A stretch of DNA of 64,000 bases from Paenibacillus sp. Root444D2 (GCF_001426375.1 NZ_LMEO01000023.1:271797-335796); one strand, 5' to 3'; counted from the first letter of the stretch, positions 54,057-63,480 are shown. Numbers and translations: made by a program. The notes: generated from the sequence alone by a model not told the origin.

Positions 54057-54902
54057 ATGCAGATACAACGACATAAGTTCCTTCAAACCTCCTTACTGCT
54101 CTTCTTGTTTGTAGTACTTGCCGCATTGGCACTATTCCCGTTCTACAGTCTTACGTTGGCTTCATTTAAGCCTTCTAAGGAGATGCTGCGCTACGGACTC
54201 AATGTGAAGCTGCAGCCGGAGTTATTGTCCTTTCATAACTATGCCTTCCTATTTTCTGCATCCGCGAAGAAATATTTGATCTGGTATAAGAACAGTATCA
54301 TTATTTCCATTGTGTATACCGCTTGTTGTCTGCTTTTATCTTCGATGGTGGGCTATGGACTCGCCATGTACCGATTTAGAGGAAGAAACCTTATTTTCCT
54401 CTTAGTCCTATTAGTCATGATGGTACCTGTGGAAATTATTATGCTGCCGCTTTATAAACAAATGATTGCTTTTCACTTGATCGATACTTACAGCGGTGTC
54501 ATTTTACCTTTCGTCGTCGCACCGCTGCCGATCTTCTTCTTCCGGCAGTATGCTGCCGGGCTGCCCAAGGATTTTCTTGATGCAGGAAGAATTGACGGCT
54601 GTTCAGAGTATGGTATCTTTTTCAAAATCATGATGCCATTGATGGCTCCGGCTTTCGGGGCGATGGCGATATTGCAGGCCCTTGCGAGCTGGAACAGCTT
54701 TGTTTGGCCGCTAATTGTACTCAAAACTGGCAATAAGCTGACTCTGCCGATTGGTCTGTCCAGTCTTGTAACGCCTTATGGCAATAACTACGATATTCTC
54801 ATTGCTGGTTCTGTACTTGCGATCGTGCCTATCCTGATCGTATTCATCTTCTTCCAACGATTCTTTGTATCGGGTCTTACGGTTGGCGGTGTGAAAGGCT
54901 AA
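54057..54902 (+). CDS. sugar ABC permease (AraQ-like)
   Basis: 281 residues, six helices, with the EAA loop DFLDAGRIDGCSEYGIFFKIMMP and the ending FFQRFFVSGLTVGGVKG typical of MalG/AraQ. It starts three bases after the first permease (GGAGGA just upstream) and its stop overlaps the next start by one base. No ATPase follows, so a shared MsmX-type ATPase is presumed. Confidence 0.9.
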   Translation: MQIQRHKFLQTSLLLFLFVVLAALALFPFYSLTLASFKPSKEMLRYGLNVKLQPELLSFHNYAFLFSASAKKYLIWYKNSIIISIVYTACCLLLSSMVGYGLAMYRFRGRNLIFLLVLLVMMVPVEIIMLPLYKQMIAFHLIDTYSGVILPFVVAPLPIFFFRQYAAGLPKDFLDAGRIDGCSEYGIFFKIMMPLMAPAFGAMAILQALASWNSFVWPLIVLKTGNKLTLPIGLSSLVTPYGNNYDILIAGSVLAIVPILIVFIFFQRFFVSGLTVGGVKG

Positions 54903-56377
54903 TGACAGTCTCGCGGATGAAAAAAAGGGTGCTGCTTACGCTTGGTTTTGCGCTTGCAGCTGTGGCTGTAGGGGCTTCCTTTCTCCAATTCGGGAGTTCA
55001 AATACCGCTCCCTTAGAGTTTCCGAAGAGACCTGTTCAGTACCCGATGTATGACACAGGAAGCACGAATACGGAATCAGGCTGGCACACGATGAATACGC
55101 ACGATCCCTCCATTTATAAAGACGGGGATACGTATTATGTGTTTTCAACTGACATAAAGGTTGGCGCCAATAAGGATCCGCTGCGGCCGGGGATCATGGT
55201 GAGACGATCCAAAGATTTGATCACATGGGATTGGGTAGGTTATGCGCTGGATGGGATACCGAAGGAAGCCGCATCGTGGACACGGGCAACGAATCTATGG
55301 GCACCTGACGTTTTCAAAATGGGAGATACCTATTATTTGTACTATGCAGCATCTACCTTCGGAAGCAATCAGTCCATGATTGGACTTGCAACCTCCACTT
55401 CGATTATTGGTCCATGGACAGATCAAGGGGCCGTCGTGAAGACGGCTAAGGGAGATAAAGCGAACGCGATTGATCCTAATCCTGTGTTTGATGCAGAGGG
55501 CAAACCCTGGTTAGCGTATGGATCCTTCTTTGGCGGCATTTATCTCGTAAAACTTGATGAACACACCGGTAAAGTGATGCAAGGAGAGCAGCCTACGCTG
55601 CTTGCCCGCAGAGACAGTCGAACCGTCGCAGGTGCCGTGGAGGCGCCGTATATCATCTATCAACCGGATCAGAAAAAGTATTACTTATTCGTATCCTATG
55701 ACTCGTTATCTTCCGATTACAGTGTAAGAGTGGGCAGATCTTCCTCGATTACGGGGCCTTATGAGGATTTCAATGGTCATCAGCTTTCGGATACGGGGTT
55801 TTCGCCGCAGACGAATGTAGGAAACAAGCTGATTGGCAGCTACGCGTTCAGTGGGGAGGAAGGCTGGATCGCGCCGGGCCATAACTCGATTCTGAAGGAC
55901 GGCGATCGCACATTTCTCGTGCACCATGCCCGTGGCGAAAAAGATAAAAATTGGTCTTACCTCCATATTCGTGAGCTTCTCTGGACACGTGACGGATGGC
56001 CAGTTGCATCGCCTGAACGGTATGCGGGAGAGAAGATACAGTCTCTATCTCCGAAGCTGCTTGCAGGGCATTGGGATCGATTGCCGATTCCGATGGCATG
56101 GACGGGCATTGAACGATCTGAGCCTATTACCCTGCAGCCGAACGGAAAGATCGAATCGGCACATGGTACCGGCAAGTGGACATTTCAAGAACCGAATGAG
56201 TTAACGCTGCAATGGACGGTTTTAGATACAAATGAGGGTGTCCCGACGACAGAGAAGGTACTTGTCTCGCCTGCCTGGGATTGGGAGAATGCCAAGCCCA
56301 CGCTTGTGTTTACAGGGATGAACGAGAAGGGCATTAACATATGGGGCAAATACACAGATAGCATCAAAGGAGAATAA
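54902..56377 (+). CDS. secreted GH43 endo-arabinanase (AbnA-like)
   Basis: 491 residues. A signal peptide or membrane anchor occupies about 8-28. The five-bladed GH43 propeller has catalytic base Asp68 (NTHDPSIYKDG), pKa modulator Asp191 (AIDPNPVFD) and general acid Glu247 (AVEAPYII). LWAPDVFKMGDTYYLYYA and GHNSILKDGDRTFLVHHARG are family blocks. The C-terminal about 120 residues form the extra beta-barrel of two-domain arabinanases. It should cut alpha-1,5-arabinan outside the cell; the importer encoded just upstream takes up the products. ATG overlaps the permease stop (TAATG). Confidence 0.88.
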   Translation: MTVSRMKKRVLLTLGFALAAVAVGASFLQFGSSNTAPLEFPKRPVQYPMYDTGSTNTESGWHTMNTHDPSIYKDGDTYYVFSTDIKVGANKDPLRPGIMVRRSKDLITWDWVGYALDGIPKEAASWTRATNLWAPDVFKMGDTYYLYYAASTFGSNQSMIGLATSTSIIGPWTDQGAVVKTAKGDKANAIDPNPVFDAEGKPWLAYGSFFGGIYLVKLDEHTGKVMQGEQPTLLARRDSRTVAGAVEAPYIIYQPDQKKYYLFVSYDSLSSDYSVRVGRSSSITGPYEDFNGHQLSDTGFSPQTNVGNKLIGSYAFSGEEGWIAPGHNSILKDGDRTFLVHHARGEKDKNWSYLHIRELLWTRDGWPVASPERYAGEKIQSLSPKLLAGHWDRLPIPMAWTGIERSEPITLQPNGKIESAHGTGKWTFQEPNELTLQWTVLDTNEGVPTTEKVLVSPAWDWENAKPTLVFTGMNEKGINIWGKYTDSIKGE

Positions 56378-56379
56378 CG

Positions 56380-57342
56380 ATGGGGAACTTAGAAACCAGC
56401 TATATCAAACCACTTTTGGAGCAGCGTGCTGATCCATGGATGTATAAGCATACGGATGGGTATTATTACTTTACTGCATCGGTACCTGAATATGATCGTA
56501 TTGAATTACGACGTTCTACCACGATTGCCGGCTTGAACGAGGCGCAGCCTGTCGTAGCTTGGCGCAAGTATGCCGAAGGACCGTTGAGTGCTAATATTTG
56601 GGCGCCAGAGCTTCATTTTGTAGCAGGCAAGTGGTATATCTATTTTGCTGCGGCTAGAACGACGGAAACGATGGAAGGCCTTTTCGATCATCGCATGTTT
56701 GTGTTGGAAAATAGCTCGGCCAATCCGCTTGAAGGGGAATGGGAAGAGAAGGGGCAGCTGCGCACCGAGTGGGAGAGCTTTGCACTCGATGCAACTTCTT
56801 TCGAGCATCGCGGCCAGCGATATCTCGTCTGGGCGCAAAAAGATTTGAATATACCGGGAAATTCCAATCTATATATATCCGAAATGAGCAGCCCATGGAC
56901 GCTTCGCGGCAAACAGGTCATGATTACGACGCCGGAGTATGATTGGGAAATCATCGGCTTTAAAGTCAATGAAGGCGCCGCGGTGCTGAAGCGGAACGGA
57001 CGCATCTTCATCAGCTTCTCCGCAAGCGCAACAGATTTCAATTATTGCATGGGTTTGCTGACGGCTTCGGAAGACGCCGATCTGCTGGATCCACAATCAT
57101 GGGCGAAATCCAAGTCGCCTGTTCTGACCACGGATGAAAGCATCCGACTCTTTGGCCCCGGACACAATAGTTTCACCGTATCGGAGGACGGCACACAGGA
57201 TATCTTCGTCTTCCATGCGAGAAATTATAAAGAAATCGTGGGCGATCCGCTCTACGATCCGAATCGGCACACCTTTGTACGTGTACTAAAGTGGCACGCG
57301 GATGGAACGCCGGATTTTCTTGGCTCCGTATCAGGCGCCTAG
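56380..57342 (+). CDS. cytoplasmic GH43 arabinofuranosidase-type enzyme
   Basis: 320 residues, no signal peptide. GH43 propeller with base Asp18 (QRADPWMYKHTDG), a middle Asp in SFALDATSF and a general acid Glu in FKVNEGAAVLKRNG. NIWAPELHFVAGKWYIYFAA and LFGPGHNSFTV are conserved family blocks. It likely releases arabinose from imported oligosaccharides. It follows the secreted GH43 gene by two bases with AAAGGAG overlapping that gene's end, so the pair is translationally coupled. Confidence 0.88.
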   Translation: MGNLETSYIKPLLEQRADPWMYKHTDGYYYFTASVPEYDRIELRRSTTIAGLNEAQPVVAWRKYAEGPLSANIWAPELHFVAGKWYIYFAAARTTETMEGLFDHRMFVLENSSANPLEGEWEEKGQLRTEWESFALDATSFEHRGQRYLVWAQKDLNIPGNSNLYISEMSSPWTLRGKQVMITTPEYDWEIIGFKVNEGAAVLKRNGRIFISFSASATDFNYCMGLLTASEDADLLDPQSWAKSKSPVLTTDESIRLFGPGHNSFTVSEDGTQDIFVFHARNYKEIVGDPLYDPNRHTFVRVLKWHADGTPDFLGSVSGA

Positions 57343-57361
57343 AACGGTTAAGCCAGTCTAT

Positions 57362-57398
57362 ACCCTCTACCTCACTTAGTGAGAGTAGAGGGTTTTTT
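57362..57398 (+). terminator. rho-independent terminator of the arabinan operon
   Basis: ACCCTCTACCTCAC and GTGAGAGTAGAGGGT pair around a short TTA loop; TTTTTT follows. Confidence 0.92.
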
Positions 57399-57491
57399 GA
57401 CGTCAGGGAGATTCTTCCGCCACCGTTCCGACATGGAAGTCGGTAGTCCATATATGATAAGCTATACGTATTAAAGAAGGAGGCGATTGCT

Positions 57492-58190
57492 GTGATTCAG
57501 GTTTTCCCTGCACATACGCGTAATACAACCGATCTGGGCTGGCTTCAGAGCCATAAGAATTTCTCGTTCGGCGATTATTTTGATGAGGATAATGTAGGTT
57601 TCGGGGTTATGCGTGTTTGTAATGACGATGATATTGCTGCCGGTCGGGGCTTCGGTCCACATCCCCATAGCGACATGGAGATCGTTAGCATCGTTCTCAG
57701 CGGTGCAATTAAACACGAAGATAGTTTGGGGCATGTTGCGGTAACGGGAGTCAATGGCGTGCAGCGGATGTCAGCTGGAAGCGGCGTTATTCATGCAGAG
57801 TACAATGCGTCGGATACGGAACCTATGAGTCTATTCCAGCTTTGGTTCATGCCGTCTAAGCGTGGCTTGGAGCCATCCTTTGAGAATGTTACCTATGAGC
57901 CGGAAGCGTTGGTCAACGCACTGCTTCCAGTAGTTACTCCCGAGGGAGGCGAGCATGCAGCTAAGATACACCAGGATATGAGCATTTACCTCAGCAAGCT
58001 GGACGCGGGCAAAGAGCTTGTGTTTAAACAAGGAGAGAATCGACGCATTTATCTAATGCTTATAAGCGGGAAGTTATCTGCTAATGATGCAGTTTTGGAA
58101 ACGAAGGATAGCGCTCGTATGGAAGCTGAACAGACGGTTGCTATTCGTGCGATAGAAGATACACATTTCATGCTAATCGATCTGCCATAA
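57492..58190 (+). CDS. pirin-family protein
   Basis: 232 residues. Bicupin: the N-terminal cupin has the iron-binding pattern GFGPHPHSDMEIVSIVLSG with a further His in KHEDSLGH and the later SGVIHAEYN; the C-terminal cupin is more degenerate. Bacterial pirins (YhhW/YhaK type) bind a metal and some oxidise quercetin or modulate other enzymes. Function here is not known. GTG start with AAGGAGGCG upstream. Probable operon with the next two genes. Confidence 0.9.
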   Translation: MIQVFPAHTRNTTDLGWLQSHKNFSFGDYFDEDNVGFGVMRVCNDDDIAAGRGFGPHPHSDMEIVSIVLSGAIKHEDSLGHVAVTGVNGVQRMSAGSGVIHAEYNASDTEPMSLFQLWFMPSKRGLEPSFENVTYEPEALVNALLPVVTPEGGEHAAKIHQDMSIYLSKLDAGKELVFKQGENRRIYLMLISGKLSANDAVLETKDSARMEAEQTVAIRAIEDTHFMLIDLP

Positions 58191-58215
58191 TGAATGATGA
58201 AGGAGGGCTATGCGG

Positions 58216-58548
58216 ATGAAGGAAGTCTTTTTAATTAAACATGCAGTGGGCGGTCGAGCGTTCGTAGATACGGGAAAACATCCGATCCCCTACACATGGG
58301 ATCATGTTGGAGACCAATGGAAATTTACCGTGCAGATAGAGAAGAAGGAAGATATTGCTGAGCTTTTGAAATGGAAAGAGGAACTCAACGTTTTCCTATT
58401 TCAGGAGTTTGAGAATGAGCCAACGAAGAAATTATGGTTTTATGTAGGCGATGATTCCGTGCACTATTCAGAGGAAAAAGGCGAGTTAACCATAGTAGCA
58501 AAGTCTCAAATCGTATACATTCCTGATCATTTTAGTGCGCAATTGTAA
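58216..58548 (+). CDS. hypothetical protein, about 110 residues
   Basis: 110 residues, acidic, no signal or membrane segment. Visible blocks: HAVGGRAFVDTGKHPIPYTW, KKEDIAELLKWKEELNVFLF, KLWFYVGDDSVHYSEEKGEL, which look like a small alpha/beta fold. I do not recognise a family. The ATG at 58216 has AGGAGGG at a better distance than the ATG at 58210. It lies 25 bases after the pirin gene and just before nos. Confidence 0.65.
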   Translation: MKEVFLIKHAVGGRAFVDTGKHPIPYTWDHVGDQWKFTVQIEKKEDIAELLKWKEELNVFLFQEFENEPTKKLWFYVGDDSVHYSEEKGELTIVAKSQIVYIPDHFSAQL

Positions 58549-58572
58549 CTCAACATAGGGAGAGCTGCGCAG

Positions 58573-59706
58573 GTGTCAGAGGCTTGCGAGGCTCCCCTTT
58601 ATCGGATTGGAGCAGCACCTATGAAAGTGCAGGATCAATTACTGGAGAAAGCTGTGCCTTTTATCAAGGAATGTTATAGTGAATTAGGTCAAAGCTCGGG
58701 TAAAATCGAGGCTCGTCTTGCTGAAATTACCGAAGCCATTAGGTATAAAGGTTACTACGAACATACCCTTCAAGAGCTCGAGCATGGGGCTAAAATGGCA
58801 TGGCGCAACAGCAACCGTTGCATCGGGCGATTGTTCTGGGAAACATTGACGGTACACGATGCTCGTTATATAGAAACAGAAGAACAGATGGCTGAGGCCC
58901 TATTCCGTCATATTGAAACGGCAACCAATGGCGGCAAAATCCGTCCAGTGATTACGATTTTCCCACCTACGCATGATTCGGCTCAGGGAGCCTTTATTCA
59001 TAATGACCAATTGATCCGTTACGCAGGCTATGAAACTGACAATGGGATTCTCGGTGACCCAGCTTCTATTCAAATAACTGCGTTATGCCAATCGCTTGGA
59101 TGGCAGGGGGCTGGGACGCCTTACGACGTGCTGCCGCTTGTTGTTCAAATGGGAGATCGGAAACCGAAGTTGTTTGAGATTCCTGCTGAACTCGTCCTGG
59201 AAGTGGATATTACACATCCGGATATAGCAGCGTTCAATGATTTGCATCTCAAATGGTATGCCGTACCGATCGTATCGAATATGTACCTTGAAATCGGGGG
59301 GATTCACTTCCCCGCTGCGCCATTCAATGGATGGTACATGGGCACCGAAATCGGGGCGCGTAACTTTGCAGATCAGGCTAGATATGACATGCTGCCGCGT
59401 GTAGCGTTTATCATGGATCTGGATACTCGGCGTGATGCTTCTCTTTGGAAAGATAAGGCGCTTGTTGAGTTAAATGTGGCTGTGCTGCATTCTTATCAAC
59501 AGCAGGGAGTAGCTATTGTGGACCATCATACGGCGGCAAGGCAATTTAAGAGTTTTGAAGAGAAAGAGCAGAAGGTCGGTCGTGATGTCACGGGTGATTG
59601 GTCGTGGCTAATCCCGCCGCTATCCCCAGCGACGACGCATATTTTTCATCAGTATTATTCAAATGAAGTGAAGCTGCCTAACTTTTTTTACCGGCATGAG
59701 GGCTGA
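58573..59706 (+). CDS. nos: bacterial nitric oxide synthase oxygenase
   Basis: 377 residues, the length of a stand-alone oxygenase domain without reductase. The heme-ligating Cys83 lies in [14 protein letters not shown]; the arginine-binding Glu259 is in [12 protein letters not shown]; the pterin-site and dimer segments ([18 protein letters not shown]) close the domain. It makes nitric oxide and citrulline from L-arginine with electrons from a general flavodoxin/reductase. In Bacilli NO protects against oxidative stress and some antibiotics. GTG start with GGGAGAG eight bases upstream. It sits after pirin and a hypothetical gene. Confidence 0.95.
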   Translation: MSEACEAPLYRIGAAPMKVQDQLLEKAVPFIKECYSELGQSSGKIEARLAEITEAIRYKGYYEHTLQELEHGAKMAWRNSNRCIGRLFWETLTVHDARYIETEEQMAEALFRHIETATNGGKIRPVITIFPPTHDSAQGAFIHNDQLIRYAGYETDNGILGDPASIQITALCQSLGWQGAGTPYDVLPLVVQMGDRKPKLFEIPAELVLEVDITHPDIAAFNDLHLKWYAVPIVSNMYLEIGGIHFPAAPFNGWYMGTEIGARNFADQARYDMLPRVAFIMDLDTRRDASLWKDKALVELNVAVLHSYQQQGVAIVDHHTAARQFKSFEEKEQKVGRDVTGDWSWLIPPLSPATTHIFHQYYSNEVKLPNFFYRHEG

Positions 59707-59738
59707 GCAGTCGAATTGTGGGAGGGAGAACCGCTCAC

Positions 59739-59813
59739 ATGGCGTTAGAGAAAATCCGGCAAGAATTAGAAGATGGATTTCGCTACGTCATTGACACTGA
59801 TCGTCTCCGTTAA
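59739..59813 (+). CDS. possible 24-residue ORF
   Basis: ATG 59739 has GGGAGGGAG about nine bases upstream and 24 codons follow (MALEKIRQELEDGFRYVIDT, then DRLR). It may be a tiny protein or the start of a lost gene; no family recognised. Confidence 0.3.
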   Translation: MALEKIRQELEDGFRYVIDTDRLR

Positions 59814-59841
59814 AGGATAGCACCAAAAATCGTGTAGTCGG

Positions 59842-59868
59842 ATCCCCGTAATCGGGGATTTATTATTT
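59842..59868 (+). terminator. rho-independent terminator
   Basis: ATCCCCG-TAAT-CGGGGAT is followed by TTATTATTTT. Confidence 0.88.
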
Positions 59869-59957
59869 TGGAATTGACCATCGGACAAAATTACGAGATT
59901 CATAGAATTGTGAGTTACTAGAATTATGTTACAAGACATTGAAAAGAGGATTTTATA

Positions 59958-60839
59958 ATGAAAAAAGGGCTTTGGTACGCCATTCTTGCCTATACCGCAT
60001 GGGGGTTGCTGCCTGTTTATTGGAGGTCTTTTGAGTCTCTGCTTGCAGGTGAAATATTATCTCACCGCGTCATCTGGTCATTCGTATTCATGGCAATTCT
60101 CTTACTGATAGGGAAAAGCCGATGGAATGAATTTCGTGAGATGCTTACGAACCGGAAAGCTCTGCTCATGATCGGAGTCAGCAGCATCTTAATCAGCTCC
60201 AATTGGCTGATATTCATTTGGGCCGTCAATAACGGTCATGTTATCGAGACGAGCTTGGGGTATTATATTACGCCGTTGATAAACATCATGCTGGCGGTCT
60301 TGTTTCTGCGTGAAAAACCAAGCCGCAGTCAGTGGGTGGCCGTTGCATTAGCAGGCGCCGGCGTTTTGCTAGCAACAATCGATTATGGCAGATTCCCATG
60401 GGTTTCTCTCTCACTAGCGTTTTCATTCGGCCTTTATAGTCTTGTGAAAAAGAGAGTTTCCTACGATGCTTCTATCGGGTTGGCAGGGGAAACCGTCATC
60501 GTCTTCCCTATAGCAGTCGCGTATATTGCTTACCTACACTACGCACATCATGATTCCGCATGGACATTACCGCCTATCTCTTTAGCGATGCTATTATTGT
60601 CAGGTGTTGCAACCGCTTTGCCTCTGCTATGGTTTGCTAAAGCGGCTGCTCGGCTGCCTCTTTCCATGCTGGGATTCATTCAATACATTGGTCCTTCCAT
60701 TACGCTGTTGTTAAGTGTGTTCTTATTTAAAGAGAAATTTTCACCGGTGCTTCTCATTAGTTTCTCCTTGATTTGGACGGCGCTGATCGTTTACGCATTA
60801 GCGTCGATACGTGTGGCGAGGACTTCTGTAGCGAAGTAA
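59958..60839 (+). CDS. rarD: RarD-type DMT transporter
   Basis: 293 residues, ten helices in two EamA halves. KKGLWYAILAYTAWGLLPVYWRSF, the second helix EILSHRVIWSFVFMAILLL and the late GFIQYIGPSITLLLSVFLFKE are characteristic of RarD (YojE/RarD group, sometimes labelled chloramphenicol sensitive). Real substrate unknown. AAAAGAGG precedes the ATG. It stands alone. Confidence 0.88.
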   Translation: MKKGLWYAILAYTAWGLLPVYWRSFESLLAGEILSHRVIWSFVFMAILLLIGKSRWNEFREMLTNRKALLMIGVSSILISSNWLIFIWAVNNGHVIETSLGYYITPLINIMLAVLFLREKPSRSQWVAVALAGAGVLLATIDYGRFPWVSLSLAFSFGLYSLVKKRVSYDASIGLAGETVIVFPIAVAYIAYLHYAHHDSAWTLPPISLAMLLLSGVATALPLLWFAKAAARLPLSMLGFIQYIGPSITLLLSVFLFKEKFSPVLLISFSLIWTALIVYALASIRVARTSVAK

Positions 60840-60873
60840 GCATTCAAACGTGGATTGTTTTAGGAGATACAGA

Positions 60874-61178
60874 AAAGGGGCTGCCTCAAAAGTCATATTC
60901 GGAAAAATGAAATCCAAACTAATGTATTTCGCAGTCTGTCTATTACTTCCGTTGGATTAAATCCAATGGAAGTAGGGATTTGGCAGCTTAAAAGTCAATT
61001 CCATTGGATTTATTCCATTAGAAGAACGAATTTCGATGCCAGAAAGTCGATTCCATTGGAAAAATCCAATGGAAGTATGAATTTCGTTCTGAATACCGAT
61101 TCGAATGTCCCAGAAGGTCAGCAGGCCCCAAAGGGGCTGTCCGCAAGTAGAATTATCTACTTTTGAGACAGCCCCTTT
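60874..61178. mobile_element. MITE-like element with 20-bp terminal inverted repeats
   Basis: 305 bases bounded by AAAGGGGCTGCCTCAAAAGT (60874-60893) and its inverted counterpart ACTTTTGAGACAGCCCCTTT (61159-61178), 19 of 20 matching. It carries no transposase. Inside are hairpins on the motif TTCCATTGGA/TCCAATGGAA at 60945-60973, 60999-61023 and 61051-61074, the last flanked by AGAACGAA/TTCGTTCT. An extra inward copy AAAGGGGCTGT near 61130 makes the right end itself a long hairpin. The tips resemble IS1182-type ends from memory. No target duplication was evident. Confidence 0.7.
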
Positions 61179-61294
61179 GTTTATGCATGAACTTGAGGTG
61201 ATGAGTGAGAAAGGAGAAGAACTAGCTACCTAAAACATATTTAGGAGGAACGTCGATCCTCTATTTTAGGGAAGAAGTGTTAAAAGTGAAAATG

Positions 61295-61428
61295 GCGGAA
61301 CGTGAGGGCCTTATTTGCTAAAAATAAGCAGATTTGGAGGTAAAACAACGAAATAACGTCTTGTCGTTCCGTTTGTCTCGGAATTCGAGCTTTTTCACCC
61401 AAATAGCGGAACGACGTTCCGTCAAAGG
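61295..61428 (+). repeat. GGAACG-bounded dispersed repeat, copy D
   Basis: Matches 25483-25618 block by block: GCGGAACGT at the left, TTATTTG, ACAACGAAATAACGTC-TGTCGTTCCG in the middle, AAATAGCGGAACGACGTTCC at the right. The two ends are inverted repeats of each other. Non-coding. Confidence 0.7.
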
Positions 61429-61505
61429 GTGGAAAACGCGATAGTCAGGTCTGAGCTTGCTTTACGCCTAACTATCTTTCGCGTGCAAAAGTAACCTGTA
61501 AACAC

Positions 61506-61765
61506 AAGGGCTTGAGGCGGCGCTGTGTGCAAAAGGAACACTTAACACACAAGGGGCTTGAGTCAGCACTGAGTGTAAAAGAAACCCGTAAACACATTAA
61601 GGGGCTTGAGGCAGCGCTGAGTGCAAAAGGAACCCGTAAATACATTAAGGGGCTTGAGTCAGCGCTGAGTGTAAAAGGAACCCGTAAATACATTAAGGGG
61701 CTTGAGGCAGCCCCGTGTGTGCAAAAGAAACCCGTTAGCAATTGAAGGACTTGAGGCAGCGCCTC
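61506..61765 (-). repeat. 48-bp tandem repeat, about five copies
   Basis: Units start at GGGGCTTGAG: 61553, 61601, 61649 and 61697, each 48 bp, with a degenerate first unit at about 61507 and a partial unit from 61745. The unit length is a multiple of three, so both strands show spurious periodic frames (16-residue KGLEAALSAKGTRKYI type on plus). It ends at the stop of the MORN gene. No ribosome binding site serves any frame, so I treat it as non-coding. Confidence 0.85.
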
Positions 61766-63430
61766 TTATTTGGTAGAGCTGACCTGAAGCAGGTGAGCTT
61801 CTTTGGTTTTGTTGAAATGCGTGAAGGTGAAGATGAAATCACCTTTGTAATAGCTGTTCGTGTAGGTGCCAGCCCCGGCACCTACCGCGAGTTCCATGAC
61901 GATGTAGCCTGCATCGTTGGGCTCACCGCGCTTTTTGACGGTCTCGATGGCTGGCTGCAGCAGCGCCAAAGGCTTCGAGCCCCAAATGCTGAGGGAGGTG
62001 ACAACGGCCTCCTTCGGGTTGCCCTTGGACGGCTCTACCAGCAGCGACAGCTGATAGGCCGGATAGTTCAGCAGCAGCTTAACGCCTGCTGCTGATGCCG
62101 GATCGGACGCGCCAGCGCCCGCGGCCGGAGGCTCCACGGCGGCGTCGCCCGCAGCCGCAGTCTCAGCGGAGGCAACCTGCGGCGCCTCCTGGCCCGCGAG
62201 CATGACGCTGGCATCCTGCAGCGTCACCTCGGCCGGTTTGCCCAGCAAGTCTTCGACTTTCTTGCTGGACAAACCGATGAAGCTCTGCAGGCTGGCCTGG
62301 CCGCCTGCAAAAAAGCTCCGCAGCAGCGGCGCGCCGTCTACGTCAAACAGCGTGCCAAGGCCGTCATAGACGCCGGCCTTGAAATCGCCCTTATAGACGA
62401 GTTTGCCCAACTCGTCATACGCTTCTCCGGCGCCGCTCAACACGCCGCTCTGGAACGTGCCTTTGAAGCGAGGCACGCCCTTCTCATCGAAGGCGGTGCC
62501 TTCACCGCCATACGCGCCAGCGAGGAATTGGCCTTTATATTTGATAAGGCCATTCGTATAAAATTCGGTGCCATCTCCGGAATAACTGCCATTCTTAAAG
62601 CCGCCATCATAGATAAGAAGTCCCTTCGCATCAAAAAGCTTACCAGCCCCGTTATATTGACCGGCTGCAAATTCACCCTCATATTGGGCGATACCGCCTG
62701 ATGAGAACAGCTTTCCAGCTCCATTATATAGGCCGCCGTTAAACAAGCCTTCATACAAAAGATCTCCGCTAGGCGCGAACAATTTGCCGGCCCCGCCGTA
62801 TTTTCCATTTTGAAATTCGCCGATATACTGCACTTTCTGCTGGGGATCGTATTGGGTTCCAGCCCCGTTAAAAACATCACCGGCAAATGCCCCTTTATAT
62901 TGCAGGGTGCCGTTTTCGTCATAAAGGGAGCCGCTGCCTGATTTTTGCCCTTTTTCAAAATCACCTTCGTAAGCGGGCTTGCCGTTGCTGTGGAAAAGTT
63001 TACCTTTGCCGGCATATTTGCCGTCAACCAGATCCCCCACATAGAGAGAATCCTTTTGGGTACCCACAACTTTGCCATTGCCTGAAAAGCTCGTAAGTTT
63101 AGGGGTGTCTTTCTGAAGAACAGGAACACGATTCAACCACTTATTCACGATCGCAGGAGGGCGGATGAAGACAAAAAAGATCAAAACGAGTAGGAACAAA
63201 GTGAGGAAAAGAAGCAACCTTTTGGAGACATAATAGGAGCCGATCAAAACGTAGTTTTTCAGTGACGTTTCGTGCGTCTGCAGCATGACCTTAAGAATCT
63301 GTTGAAATTTAATGATCGCTAGTTTGGGCAGCCTTCCGACTGTTGCGATGGCTTTCATGATATGGCCAATGAATGGTGCAACGACAGGCTTTAGCACTTT
63401 TTCAAGGGTTTTGACCGGCTGGATCTCCAA
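61766..63430 (-). CDS. membrane-anchored protein with ten MORN repeats
   Basis: 554 residues. A basic amphipathic N-terminus (about 1-65) leads to one membrane helix (about 72-90, LLLFLTLFLLVLIFFVFI). Residues about 128-370 are ten MORN repeats of about 24 residues in the usual Y-x-G-x-F-x-x-G-x-x-x-G-x-G form (YEGDFEKGQKSGSG, YEGLFNGGLYNGAG). A Gly/Ala/Pro-rich link (about 425-450) precedes a C-terminal domain of unknown fold (LLNYPAYQLSLLVEPSKGN to TFTHFN). MORN repeats form a platform for protein or lipid contact. It follows the DUF4280 gene by 50 bases and is probably cotranscribed; the GC-rich C-terminal part (about 62080-62300) differs in composition from the rest of the window. Confidence 0.85.
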   Translation of the reverse strand: MEIQPVKTLEKVLKPVVAPFIGHIMKAIATVGRLPKLAIIKFQQILKVMLQTHETSLKNYVLIGSYYVSKRLLLFLTLFLLVLIFFVFIRPPAIVNKWLNRVPVLQKDTPKLTSFSGNGKVVGTQKDSLYVGDLVDGKYAGKGKLFHSNGKPAYEGDFEKGQKSGSGSLYDENGTLQYKGAFAGDVFNGAGTQYDPQQKVQYIGEFQNGKYGGAGKLFAPSGDLLYEGLFNGGLYNGAGKLFSSGGIAQYEGEFAAGQYNGAGKLFDAKGLLIYDGGFKNGSYSGDGTEFYTNGLIKYKGQFLAGAYGGEGTAFDEKGVPRFKGTFQSGVLSGAGEAYDELGKLVYKGDFKAGVYDGLGTLFDVDGAPLLRSFFAGGQASLQSFIGLSSKKVEDLLGKPAEVTLQDASVMLAGQEAPQVASAETAAAGDAAVEPPAAGAGASDPASAAGVKLLLNYPAYQLSLLVEPSKGNPKEAVVTSLSIWGSKPLALLQPAIETVKKRGEPNDAGYIVMELAVGAGAGTYTNSYYKGDFIFTFTHFNKTKEAHLLQVSSTK

Positions 63431-63480
63431 ATCTTCTCACTCCTAGATGGAATTATTAAATGAGGTGTTTTTAAAATGGG

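Noticed and set aside
60966..61166. 66-codon frame inside the MITE-like element
   Set aside because: It reads through three hairpins and the right inverted repeat and has no ribosome binding site.
61472..61745. Repeat-coded proteins on both strands (77 and 89 codons)
   Set aside because: Both are consequences of a 48-bp tandem repeat whose period is a multiple of three; neither has a ribosome binding site.
61506..61765. CRISPR array
   Set aside because: The 48-bp units are contiguous without unique spacers, and no cas genes are nearby.
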